64,000 bases of DNA. Origin: Streptomyces lateritius. GTDB taxonomy: Bacteria > Actinomycetota > Actinomycetes > Streptomycetales > Streptomycetaceae. The translations under genes were made by a program, and so were the position numbers. Shown in pieces: positions 28,757 to 35,409 of the stretch. Below the pieces are notes generated by a model, which made no database searches, was not told where the DNA came from, and saw only the letters and a list, made by a program, of their open reading frames with translations. The DNA is taken from assembly GCF_014649715.1 (NCBI RefSeq), contig NZ_BMTO01000005.1, positions 51,616 to 115,615 on the forward strand. The letters run 5' to 3'. Within the stretch, counting starts at the first letter, position 1, and every line of letters starts with the position of its first letter.

Positions 28757-28790
28757 GAGGGGCGGCTCCGGAATTCCGGAGCCGCCCCTC
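28757..28790. terminator. Perfect 34-bp palindrome, csbD terminator
   Basis: Two 17-base arms are exactly complementary around GGAATTCC (GAGGGGCGGCTCCGG arms). It lies 30 bp after the csbD stop codon on the minus strand and would terminate transcription from either side. Confidence 0.8.
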
Positions 28791-28820
28791 TTCCCTGATC
28801 GGGTCCCTGCGGACGCGAAG

Positions 28821-28994
28821 TCAGTGCTTGAAGGCGTCCTTCGCCTTCTCCTTCGCGTCTCGCGCATCACCCTGGACCTGCTCGGCCCGGCCCTCGGCCT
28901 CGAGGCGCTCGTTCCCCGTCGCTCGGCCGGCCGCTTCCTTGAGCTTGCCCTTGGCCTGTTCGCTCTTGGCGGTCATCTTCTGCTCGCTCGACAC
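28821..28994 (-). CDS. CsbD-family stress protein
   Basis: 57 residues from a GTG at 28994 with AGGGAG upstream: MSSEQKMTAKSEQAKGKLKE, then an Ala/Glu/Lys-rich helix (AAGRATGNERLEAEGRAEQV) and KDAKEKAKDAFKH-like end. This is the CsbD motif KxEQxKGKxKEaxGraTG. The family is a general-stress marker controlled by sigma-B in Bacillus; molecular function unknown. An internal ATG at codon 7 is an alternative start. It is followed by a perfect 34-bp palindromic terminator. Small size makes it easy to miss. Confidence 0.85.
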   Translation of the reverse strand: MSSEQKMTAKSEQAKGKLKEAAGRATGNERLEAEGRAEQVQGDARDAKEKAKDAFKH

Positions 28995-29143
28995 GGCTGA
29001 TCACTCCCTGTGCGATGGACCATTGCTGACAACAGAACGCCTGACCTCGAATCGCCTGCCTAAACCGAAAAAATTGAGCATCCGAGAAAAGGAGGCGGCC
29101 CTATTTCCCGGGCTTGCGGAACGGAAAACCCGTCAATTCGAGG

Positions 29144-29168
29144 GAATGCGCGGGATGGTGCGGGGTAC
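29144..29168 (+). promoter_or_regulatory. Sigma-B-like promoter
   Basis: GAAT at 29144-29147 and GGGTAC at 29163-29168 are separated by 15 bp, matching the Streptomyces stress-sigma consensus GnnT-N14-16-GGGTAY. It is 25 bp upstream of the 53-residue membrane protein gene. Confidence 0.5.
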
Positions 29169-29192
29169 GCGGCACTCCGGAGGTTGATAACA

Positions 29193-29354
29193 ATGGTTCC
29201 CCTTCTGTTGGTTCTTCTGCTCGCGCTGATTCTCTTCGGTGCCGGTTTCGCGGTGAAGGCGCTCTGGTGGATCGCCGTCATCGTGCTCGTCCTGTGGCTT
29301 CTGGGCTTCGTGGCCCGGCCGAAGGGCGGCACAGGGCGCTGGTATCGCTGGTGA
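29193..29354 (+). CDS. Small hydrophobic membrane protein (53 aa)
   Basis: Two closely spaced hydrophobic segments (VPLLLVLLLALILFGAGFAV and LWWIAVIVLVLWLLGFVA) are followed by a short basic tail ending GRWYRW. This is the pattern of a small stress-associated membrane protein widespread in streptomycetes, often annotated only as hydrophobic protein. GGAGG lies ten bases before the ATG. A sigma-B-like promoter is upstream and a 56-bp perfect palindrome follows 47 bp after the stop. Function unknown. Confidence 0.8.
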   Translation: MVPLLLVLLLALILFGAGFAVKALWWIAVIVLVLWLLGFVARPKGGTGRWYRW

Positions 29355-29400
29355 CCGTCACCTGACGGACACCTGACCGCGATCTGATCGCCGACGCGAA

Positions 29401-29456
29401 AAGACCGAACCCGGGGCGCTCCCCCTCGCGAGGGGGAGCGCCCCGGGTTCGGTCTT
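29401..29456. terminator. Perfect 56-bp palindrome, bidirectional terminator
   Basis: Two 28-base arms, beginning AAGACCGAACCCGGGG and meeting at CTCGCGAG, are exactly complementary with no loop. It separates the convergent 53-residue membrane-protein gene and the DUF5133 gene and would form a very stable hairpin in either transcript. Confidence 0.85.
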
Positions 29457-29504
29457 CGGTACGGAGATTTCGGAGTTCGGCCTTCAGTGCGGGAGTGCGC
29501 CGAT

Positions 29505-29732
29505 TCAGGCCGTCAGGATCGAGTCGTCCTCGGGACGCGCGCCGGGCAGCCGATGGCGGGCGGCGATGAGCGCCGCGTCCACGTCACGCGTGCCGGTGGA
29601 GACGCACAGCGTGTACGCGATGTCGTCCATGCGCCGCCGCACCTCCTCGCTCCCGTTCTCCGCGTGCAGCATCCTCAGTGTCTGGTACTGCTCCATCAGG
29701 TTGCTCAACACCGCGGGATGGGCCATCAACAC
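29505..29732 (-). CDS. DUF5133 protein
   Basis: 75 residues from a GTG at 29732 with GGGGAG seven bases upstream. MAHPAVLSNLMEQYQTLRML is the family N-terminus, followed by the conserved VRRRMDDIAYTLCVSTGTRD and RHRLPGARPEDDSILTA. DUF5133 proteins are small and restricted to actinomycetes. Their role is unknown, though their CVSTGTR motif resembles that in ANTAR-linked regulators. It converges on the small membrane-protein gene across the long palindrome. Confidence 0.8.
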   Translation of the reverse strand: MLMAHPAVLSNLMEQYQTLRMLHAENGSEEVRRRMDDIAYTLCVSTGTRDVDAALIAARHRLPGARPEDDSILTA

Positions 29733-29907
29733 AGTTCGTCTCCCCTCGCCGACAGGGCGCCGACCGCCCGGCTCGCTCCGCCGTCTGCCCCGTGTTCCCG
29801 GTTGTATGCGGGCCGTCCGGCCGGTAGGCGCGGTATGGAATGTGCGAAGTGGGGAAAATGCGTAGGACGAGGCGGGACGCAGGATGCCGCGTGGGGAAGG
29901 AGAGGCG

Positions 29908-30342
29908 ATGACGGACGTGATCGCCAGGGACAGCGTGACGCGACGGCCCGCGCTGTCCGCGAGGGTCGACTTCGAGGGCGGGGTCGGTATGATCGCGGCG
30001 TCCCGGGACTTCACCGCCGACTTCCTCGCCGCCTCGCCGAACGCGGGGCGCGGGCCGCTGGCAGAGGACCGCATCGATGTCGCGCGCCTGGTGGTCAGTG
30101 AGCTGGTGACCAATGTCGTACGACACGCCCCCGGGCCCTGCCGGCTCGAACTCGCCCTCCATCCGGCCGTGTTGGAGATCCGCGTCCACGACGCGCGACC
30201 GGTCCCTCCCGTGGCCCGGCCTCAGGACCCGAACAGGATCGGACAGCACGGAATGGAGATCGTGCTCGCGGTGTGCACCCGGGTCGACATCGAGGCGACG
30301 CCCCACGGCAAACGGGTACGGGCCAGAGTCCCCCTGTCCTGA
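29908..30342 (+). CDS. RsbW-like anti-sigma ATP-binding protein
   Basis: 144 residues from the ATG at 29908, which has GGAGAGG at ideal spacing; an ATG at 29884 is upstream but unsupported. HATPase_c signatures: the N-box region VARLVVSELVTNVVRHAPGP, the G1-like VHDARP, and a final GQHGMEIVLAVCTRVD-GKRV block. This is the Streptomyces family of ATP-binding regulatory kinases that phosphorylate or sequester STAS/sigma partners. The second G-box is GQHGMEIV rather than GRGLxIV, a modest deviation. Its partner is not identifiable; the only STAS protein in the window is 25 kb away. Confidence 0.85.
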   Translation: MTDVIARDSVTRRPALSARVDFEGGVGMIAASRDFTADFLAASPNAGRGPLAEDRIDVARLVVSELVTNVVRHAPGPCRLELALHPAVLEIRVHDARPVPPVARPQDPNRIGQHGMEIVLAVCTRVDIEATPHGKRVRARVPLS

Positions 30343-30365
30343 CGGGCGCACCGCCGCCGGTCGAG

Positions 30366-30512
30366 GTGCTCGCGTTCGACACGGCGGATCCGGCGCTGCG
30401 CGGCGGAATCGGGATGCCCCGCGTCGACAACGAGACCGGTACGTGGATGACGCTCGACCACCTCGCCGAACTCGTCGAAGGAAGCACGGCCAACCCTGTT
30501 GACCCCAAGTGA
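30366..30512 (+). CDS. Possible small protein upstream of the marR gene
   Basis: 48 codons from a GTG at 30366: VLAFDTADPALRGGIGMP, then VDNETGTWMTLDHLAELVEG. The composition looks protein-like and acidic. The start has only a weak ribosome-binding sequence, and the 3' end runs into the SoxR-like operator of the next gene. I do not recognise the family; it may be a chance frame. Confidence 0.35.
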   Translation: MLAFDTADPALRGGIGMPRVDNETGTWMTLDHLAELVEGSTANPVDPK

Positions 30513-30529
30513 ACTTGAGGTTCTACGTT
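30499..30529 (+). promoter_or_regulatory. SoxR-type operator within a 19-bp-spacer promoter
   Basis: A -35 TTGACC (30499-30504) and a -10-like TACGTT (30524-30529) are 19 bp apart, the long spacing used by MerR/SoxR activators. The spacer is filled by CCCCAAGTGAACTTGAGG (30503-30520), whose half-sites are complementary at 7 of 8 positions. It matches the SoxR box CCTCAAGTTAACTTGAGG at 16 of 18. Confidence 0.7.
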
Positions 30530-30582
30530 GATCGCGTTGCAACGTTGCGGCGTCGAGGCGATCGGCCGAAGGGGTACGGAGC

Positions 30583-31050
30583 ATGGAGATCAAGGAATTC
30601 TCGCCGGAGGAAGTGGCCGCTCAGCCGGTCGCGTACTGGACCGGTCTCGCCTACGAGGAGATCATCGGCTTCATCCGGGCACGCCAGGCCGAGCTCGGAT
30701 TCACCCAGCCGCAGTACTGGATGCTCCGGCACCTGTCGCGGAACGACGTCTCGGCGGACGGGCGCGGCATGACCGTGGGGGAGCTGGTGGAGGTCATGAA
30801 GACGTACCTCCGTCCGGAGGACGACCCGGCGGCGGAGGCCGCGACGCTGCTGGAGCGGGGCTGGGTCACGCGGGACGACGACGGCCGATTGTGGATCACC
30901 GAGGCGGGCGACGCCGCTCGCGCGGACCTCAAGACGCACGCGCCGGTCTGGCGCGACCGGATCCACGAGGGAGTCGACGACGCCGACTACGCGACGACGC
31001 TCAACGTGCTGCGCCGCATGATGCACAACGTCGGCAGTCCGCTGGTGTGA
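30583..31050 (+). CDS. MarR-family transcriptional regulator
   Basis: 155 residues. The helices around YWTGLAYEEIIGFIRARQ and LGFTQPQYWMLRHLSRND precede a winged-helix segment (MTVGELVEVM, then LLERGWVTRDDDGRLWITEA), matching MarR-type repressors. The usual second recognition helix is somewhat shortened and acidic (KTYLRPEDDPAAEAA), which may alter DNA contact. The promoter carries a SoxR-like box, and a perfect 10-bp palindrome CGTTGCAACG sits at 30535-30544, a possible self-operator. These suggest a redox-responsive regulator. Targets are unknown and no obvious effector gene follows on the same strand. Confidence 0.85.
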   Translation: MEIKEFSPEEVAAQPVAYWTGLAYEEIIGFIRARQAELGFTQPQYWMLRHLSRNDVSADGRGMTVGELVEVMKTYLRPEDDPAAEAATLLERGWVTRDDDGRLWITEAGDAARADLKTHAPVWRDRIHEGVDDADYATTLNVLRRMMHNVGSPLV

Positions 31051-31118
31051 GTAACGGTCGCGAGAGACACGGGGACGCGCGGCGCCCGCGCGCCGCGCGT
31101 CCCATCGAAAGGGCCCAG

Positions 31119-31520
31119 TCAGGAACGGGCCTTGCGGGTCCGTGAACGGTTCTCCTTGCGGATCGCCTCCAGCAGCTCCGACCTGCTCATCCTCGACCGG
31201 CCGTCGATCTCCAGACGCTGGGCCAGCTCGTACAGATGCTGCTTGGTGGCCTGCTCGTCCACTCCCTCGCCACTCGGGGCCGGCTGCTCCCGGGGCGTCG
31301 CGGCGCGCGCGTCCGAAGGTCCCTTGCGGCCGTGCTCCTTGCGCTCCCAGTGGTCGGCGACCTTCTCGTACTTGTGTTTGAGCGCGCTGAAGGCCACTCG
31401 ATGCGCGCGTTCACCCTCGCCGTACTGATCCACGGCCGAGTCGTGGGCCTTGATCCACGTGCGCTGCGCGTCCTCGGGCGAGCGCTCCAGCGTCGAAGGC
31501 AGTTCTTCGCGTCCTGGCAT
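31119..31520 (-). CDS. ChaB-family protein with C-terminal Rho-N-like domain
   Basis: 133 residues. The first ~65 match ChaB (MPGREELPSTLERSPEDAQR, DQYGEGERAHRVAFSALKH and KYEKVADHWE). A linker precedes a C-terminal ~40-residue helix-extended-helix (KQHLYELAQRLEIDGRSRMS) like the Rho N-terminal/SAP nucleic-acid-binding domain seen in actinobacterial ChaB proteins. Binding to nucleic acid is therefore plausible. It begins four bases after the phosphoribosyltransferase stop, so they are one operon. GAGGTG lies four bases before the ATG. Confidence 0.88.
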   Translation of the reverse strand: MPGREELPSTLERSPEDAQRTWIKAHDSAVDQYGEGERAHRVAFSALKHKYEKVADHWERKEHGRKGPSDARAATPREQPAPSGEGVDEQATKQHLYELAQRLEIDGRSRMSRSELLEAIRKENRSRTRKARS

Positions 31521-31523
31521 GGT

Positions 31524-32213
31524 TCACCTCCGATGGGATGCCGGGCGGGTTCCCGGGCCGCTCCGGACGAAACCGGGGTCGCGCAGTGTGGCGATCACCT
31601 CGTCGTCGGAGACCTGCGCGAATTCCTCGTACCACTCGCCCACCGACCGGAAGGAATTCGGCCGGAAGAGGCACACGACGTCGTCGGCGTCCCGCCTGAT
31701 CGTCTCCGCGGCGTCCGGCGCGCAGACCGGCACGGCCAGGATCAGCCGCGCCGGGCGGCGGGACCGCAGGTGGCGCAGGGCGGCACGCGCCGTGACGCCG
31801 GTGGCGAGCCCGTCGTCGACGAGGATCACCGTGCGGCCCTCGACGGCGGGCGGGGGGCGGCCCTCGCGGTAGAGGGCTTCGCGGCGGTGCAGCTCGGCCC
31901 GCTCGCGGGCCACGTCGGAGGCGAGCTCGTCCTCGGCCAGTCCGAGCATCTGCAGGGCCCGCCTGTCGTAGACCGGGGGATCCTCGCCCGCGATCGCCCC
32001 GATACCGAATTCCGAATGGCGGGGCGCGCCGATCTTGCGGGCCACGAGCACGTCCAGCGGCACGCCGAGCGTGCGGGCGACCTCCGCGGCGACGGGCACG
32101 CCGCCCCGCGGAAGTGCCAGCACGATCACGTCGGTGCCGTCGTTGTCGGCCGCCCGGTCGAGGAGCAGGCGGGCGAGTTCCTCACCCGCCTGCTGGTGGT
32201 CGTGGAAGCGCAT
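31524..32213 (-). CDS. Type I phosphoribosyltransferase-domain protein
   Basis: 229 residues from the ATG at 32213 with GGAGG eight bases upstream; 21 additional upstream codons are open but unlikely. The PRPP loop is VEGRTVILVDDGLATGVTAR, and the N-terminal VIVLALPRGGVPVAAEVAR is the hood/phosphate loop of this subgroup. These proteins are common in stress islands next to hydrolases; the base or acceptor is unknown. It is translated just before the ChaB gene, and the dienelactone-hydrolase-like gene lies upstream in the same direction. The three together resemble a stress-inducible cassette. Confidence 0.87.
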   Translation of the reverse strand: MRFHDHQQAGEELARLLLDRAADNDGTDVIVLALPRGGVPVAAEVARTLGVPLDVLVARKIGAPRHSEFGIGAIAGEDPPVYDRRALQMLGLAEDELASDVARERAELHRREALYREGRPPPAVEGRTVILVDDGLATGVTARAALRHLRSRRPARLILAVPVCAPDAAETIRRDADDVVCLFRPNSFRSVGEWYEEFAQVSDDEVIATLRDPGFVRSGPGTRPASHRR

Positions 32214-32301
32214 CTGGGGTCCTCCTCGCGAACGGACGTGAGCCCGGCCCCGGGGTGGTGACGGAACTGCTGTCACGGCCGGTCGGCACCGTCCGGTGGG
32301 A

Positions 32302-32979
32302 TCACGGCCCTCGGCGCGACGGCTCCTCGCGGGGGCCCGGCCGCAGGAACCACTCCCGGGCCGCCGCGGCGACCGCCTCCAGGGCTCCGGGCTCCTCGAA
32401 CAGGTGCGTCGCCCCGGGGACGACGTGCAGCCGGTGCGGAGCGCTCAGCCGCGCGGCCGCCTCCCGGTTCATCTCCAGGACCTGTGTGTCCTCGCCGCCC
32501 ACGATGAGGAGGACCGGTGCACGGACCCGGCTCAGCACGTCACCGGCCAGATCGGGCCGGCCGCCGCGGGACACGACGGACCGGACAGGGCCGGGCCGCT
32601 CGGCCGCCGCCACCAGCGCGGCCGCGGCTCCGGTGCTCGCGCCGAAGAGCGTTACGGGGAGCCGCGCCGTGGCCGGCTGTTCGCCGAGCCAGTCGATCGC
32701 CGACACCAGCCGCCGTCCCAGCAGTCCGATGTCGAAGCGATGCCGGGCCGTCACCACGTCCACCTGCTCCTCCCGCGCGGTCAGCAGGTCCATCAGCAGC
32801 GTGCCGAGCCCCACGTCCTGGAGGGAGGCGGCCACCGCTCTGTTACGCGGGCTGTGCCGCGAGCTGCCGCTGCCGTGGGCGAAGAGCACCACCGCCGCTG
32901 CCTCTGGTGGAAGCACCAGGTCACCTGCGATCGCCGATCCGTCGGCGGGTATGGAAACCGCTTGCGAGGTCACCGTCAT
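32302..32979 (-). CDS. Dienelactone hydrolase-like alpha/beta hydrolase
   Basis: 225 residues. The nucleophile elbow is LFGASTGAAAAL, the acid Asp is in LIVGGEDTQVLEM and the His in PGATHLFEEPG, so the triad is intact. The opening VLFAHGSGSSRHSPRN forms the oxyanion loop. Proteins of this type often lie beside, or are fused to, the phosphoribosyltransferase found 88 bp downstream here. That supports a shared, still unknown, role. No signal peptide. The promoter must lie in the 420-bp AT-richer region to the right. Confidence 0.86.
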   Translation of the reverse strand: MTVTSQAVSIPADGSAIAGDLVLPPEAAAVVLFAHGSGSSRHSPRNRAVAASLQDVGLGTLLMDLLTAREEQVDVVTARHRFDIGLLGRRLVSAIDWLGEQPATARLPVTLFGASTGAAAALVAAAERPGPVRSVVSRGGRPDLAGDVLSRVRAPVLLIVGGEDTQVLEMNREAAARLSAPHRLHVVPGATHLFEEPGALEAVAAAAREWFLRPGPREEPSRRGP

Positions 32980-33402
32980 CCTCTCCTTCCCGGCGCGGGA
33001 ACCGGCGCGGACAGGGGCGAGGCATCCACCGCAGTGCAGATATCCCTCAGATCGCCCGTTATGCGTGAAAAGCTCCAGGATTCAGAGCCCGCCGTACAGC
33101 CGCATATCAGAACAAAAAGTCCAGATCAGACTAGATTCCCGTCTCGGTGGGCCGACGACCGAAACCGGCGCTGGGCCAGATCCCGTCCACGACTCCGTCC
33201 GGCCCTTAGCCGGCTTCCGGCGGACCGAGCCGTCTACGAGGTACGCCATGACCCACGCGGACACGAGTGACGACACCGCCACCGAGGGAGCCACGCCCGC
33301 GGTCGAGCTGCATGACCTGCCCCCTGATCCGGGACGCCGTCCACTTCTGACGCCGGCTTCTGATGCCGACCTGACACCGGCTCCTTACACCGAATCCGGA
33401 CG
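32980..33402. other. Region between hydrolase and lipoprotein genes, with a doubtful 53-aa frame
   Basis: 423 bp. The stretch 33060-33150 is unusually AT-rich for this genome and probably holds the hydrolase promoter (minus strand). On the plus strand a 53-codon frame starts at 33248 (MTHADTSDDTATEGATPAVE) after a CGAGG sequence and ends at 33409. It is hydrophilic, resembles nothing I know, and overlaps the end of the lipoprotein gene, so I do not call it a gene. Near 33348-33385 three imperfect ~13-bp repeats of TCTGACGCCGGCT occur. Confidence 0.35.
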
Positions 33403-34029
33403 TCAGTAGCGCTGCGCCTTGGTCAGTCGGGGCGTGAGAATGGGCTCGGCCGGTTGGCGGCTGATGACCAGCGGCTGGGCCCGTTCGCCAGGGGCCAGGT
33501 CCTCCGCACCCACGAACTGGGTCTCGACGACCTTCCCCGAGTCGTCGATGAAGTCGACCTGAGCCGCGTAGGAAGCCGTCGCGTCCGTCTTGTTGGTGAT
33601 GCTGACGACGGCGGTCAGTCTGCCGCCGGTCTCGGCGCGCGGCTTGCCGGTCATCGACACCTCGCCCACCGCGTTGCCCCGCCCCTGGACGTTCTTCAAG
33701 GCGTCCTCGGCCGCCTTCCGGGACCGTTCGACGTCGGCGCCGATCGACGCCTTGCGCGACGCCTCCCGCGCCGAGGCCGAGGCCGCCGCGGAGGAGGCCG
33801 ACGCCTTCGCCGACTCGATCGCGGCCTGCGCCGAGGAGGCGACGGACGACGGCAGGACGCCGGAGAACGAGGCCGTGTCGGGCGCCGTGGGCCGATCGGT
33901 GAATGTCGGACCGGTGTTCGCGTCTCCGTCCGTACCGCACGAGACCAGGCCGGCCGCGCCGAGCCCGCCGAGAACGACAGCGGCCGCCGCGGTCACCAGT
34001 CGCACGCCTCGCGACGATGATCTGTTCAT
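33403..34029 (-). CDS. Secreted lipoprotein with Ala/Ser-rich helical linker
   Basis: 208 residues with a lipoprotein signal: basic start, hydrophobic core (LVTAAAAVVLGGLGAAG) and lipobox LVSC. A Ser/Thr-rich segment is followed by a long Ala/Ser/Lys-rich helix (~65-115). A C-terminal β-domain (GRLTAVVSITNKTDATASYA and VDFIDDSGKVVETQFVGAED) resembles FxLYD/DUF4352-type extracytoplasmic modules. Function unknown. It lies 38 bp after the release-factor-like gene on the same strand and may share its transcript. GGAGGACA precedes the ATG. Confidence 0.85.
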   Translation of the reverse strand: MNRSSSRGVRLVTAAAAVVLGGLGAAGLVSCGTDGDANTGPTFTDRPTAPDTASFSGVLPSSVASSAQAAIESAKASASSAAASASAREASRKASIGADVERSRKAAEDALKNVQGRGNAVGEVSMTGKPRAETGGRLTAVVSITNKTDATASYAAQVDFIDDSGKVVETQFVGAEDLAPGERAQPLVISRQPAEPILTPRLTKAQRY

Positions 34030-34067
34030 GGGGTGTGTCCTCCGTCGTGGAGTGGTGCCATCGGGTG

Positions 34068-35162
34068 TCAGTAGCGGAGGACGCCGGCGATGCGCCCCAT
34101 GCCGGAGAGCGTGTCGTCCCGTACGAACCGGACGTCGGCGCCGGTCTCCAGCGCCCGCTCGACGATCTCGTCCACGATGTCGTCCCGCGCGTCGAGATCC
34201 TCCGGGTCGGCGGGATCCAGGTGGTCACCGTAGTCGCGCACGACGGTCCGGTAGTGCTCCTCGACCGCCAGCAGCCGCAGCCGGCCCTCGTTCGCGGCCT
34301 CCCGGACCTCGTCGAGGCCGGCCGCGTACTCCCGCCTGCCCCGCGCGGCGTCGAGCTCCGCCAGGACGGTGGTGACCAGTGCCGTCTGCCTCGCGGTACG
34401 CAGCGGCTCGACGGCCTCGTGGACCGCCGTGGCGGGGCCCCGCGCCAGGCCGCCGCGCTGGATGGTCGTGGTGTCCACGTGCGGCGAACCGTTCGATTCC
34501 AGCAGGGAGAGTGCGGCGGCCTCGCCGATCACGTACAGCGGTCGTGGGTCGGCGCTCAGCACCGCCCGCAGCGCGTCCAGCGCCTCCCGCAGGAACTGAC
34601 GGGTCTGTTCGTCCCGGAACGTGCTCGGCACGTCCCCGACGCGCTCCCGGCGCTCCGCGTCCGGGACCTCCAGGGTGCGGGCCAGCGGGAAGCCGCCTTC
34701 GGTGTACTCGGTGGCCCGTTCGGCGTTGCCGCTCCACAGCGACACCCGGTCGGCCGCCACGGCCATGGCCCAGTACGGCTGTTCGGCGGCCTGGGCGGAC
34801 ACGAGATTGCGGGTGAGGAAGGTGTCGGCGACGACGACGCGCTCCGGAACGTCGCGGGCCACCGTCCACACATGGTGCTCACCCGGGGCGGCGTAGATCA
34901 CCAGCCCTTCCTCGGCGTGCGCGAGATCGATCTCCGCCACGGCCCGCTCCAACTGGCCGAGCACGTCGGCGCGGCGCTCCTTCGTGACCGCGGGGTCCTC
35001 CTGGAGCGCCCTCTCCGCCCTGGCCAGGAGATTCCTCAGCCGTAGGGCGTCCTGAGCGTTGTCGGGCTCGCGCCGGTGGGTGGGCATCACCAGCGACAGG
35101 GCCGGGTGGGGGCGGGGCCGACGGAGCTCCGCGAGCACGTCCGTACTGAGCGCAGGCTGCAT
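34068..35162 (-). CDS. Bacterial archaeo-eukaryotic release factor-like protein (baeRF3 type)
   Basis: 364 residues from the ATG at 35162. The start LSLVMPTHRREPDNAQDALR and the following LRNLLARAERAL helix are typical. The central eRF1-like fold (GLVIYAAPGEHHVWTV, ERVVVADTFLTRNLVSA), a middle VSLWSGNAERATEY strand pair and the C-terminal ETGADVRFVRDDTLSGMGRI domain match baeRF proteins. These are divergent relatives of eRF1/Pelota predicted to act on stalled ribosomes or as stress factors, with little experimental proof. No GGQ motif is visible. It lies between GAPDH and a lipoprotein gene. Confidence 0.75.
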   Translation of the reverse strand: MQPALSTDVLAELRRPRPHPALSLVMPTHRREPDNAQDALRLRNLLARAERALQEDPAVTKERRADVLGQLERAVAEIDLAHAEEGLVIYAAPGEHHVWTVARDVPERVVVADTFLTRNLVSAQAAEQPYWAMAVAADRVSLWSGNAERATEYTEGGFPLARTLEVPDAERRERVGDVPSTFRDEQTRQFLREALDALRAVLSADPRPLYVIGEAAALSLLESNGSPHVDTTTIQRGGLARGPATAVHEAVEPLRTARQTALVTTVLAELDAARGRREYAAGLDEVREAANEGRLRLLAVEEHYRTVVRDYGDHLDPADPEDLDARDDIVDEIVERALETGADVRFVRDDTLSGMGRIAGVLRY

Positions 35163-35320
35163 GGAACGGGGCCTTTCCACGGGCGGGTGAGCGCGGCGTG
35201 GCCGCACTCCGAGCCGTCGGCGCGCTCCGTACGACCGCTCTGCATGCCACAACTCGCCATGATTGCCCGAAATACACCCTTTCGCGAGTGGAGGACGCGA
35301 AAGCGCCGGCGCACGAGAAC

Positions 35321-35384
35321 GGCGGGTGGCGGTGGGGGCGACCGTATGCCTCTCGGCATCGGTCACCGTCCACCGCCACCCGCC
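35321..35384 (-). terminator. Compound hairpin after the GAPDH gene
   Basis: A 15-bp perfect outer stem (35321-35335 GGCGGGTGGCGGTGG with 35370-35384) encloses a second stem-loop (ACCGTATGCC tctc GGCATCGGT). It starts 26 bp after the GAPDH stop codon. Confidence 0.7.
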
Positions 35385-35409
35385 GGACGTGGTCGGACGT
35401 CGGTCGTGA

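Noticed and set aside
28757..28790. The 34-bp perfect palindrome as an insertion-sequence end or att site.
   Set aside because: No transposase or integrase gene or second copy is nearby, and its position after csbD explains it as a terminator.
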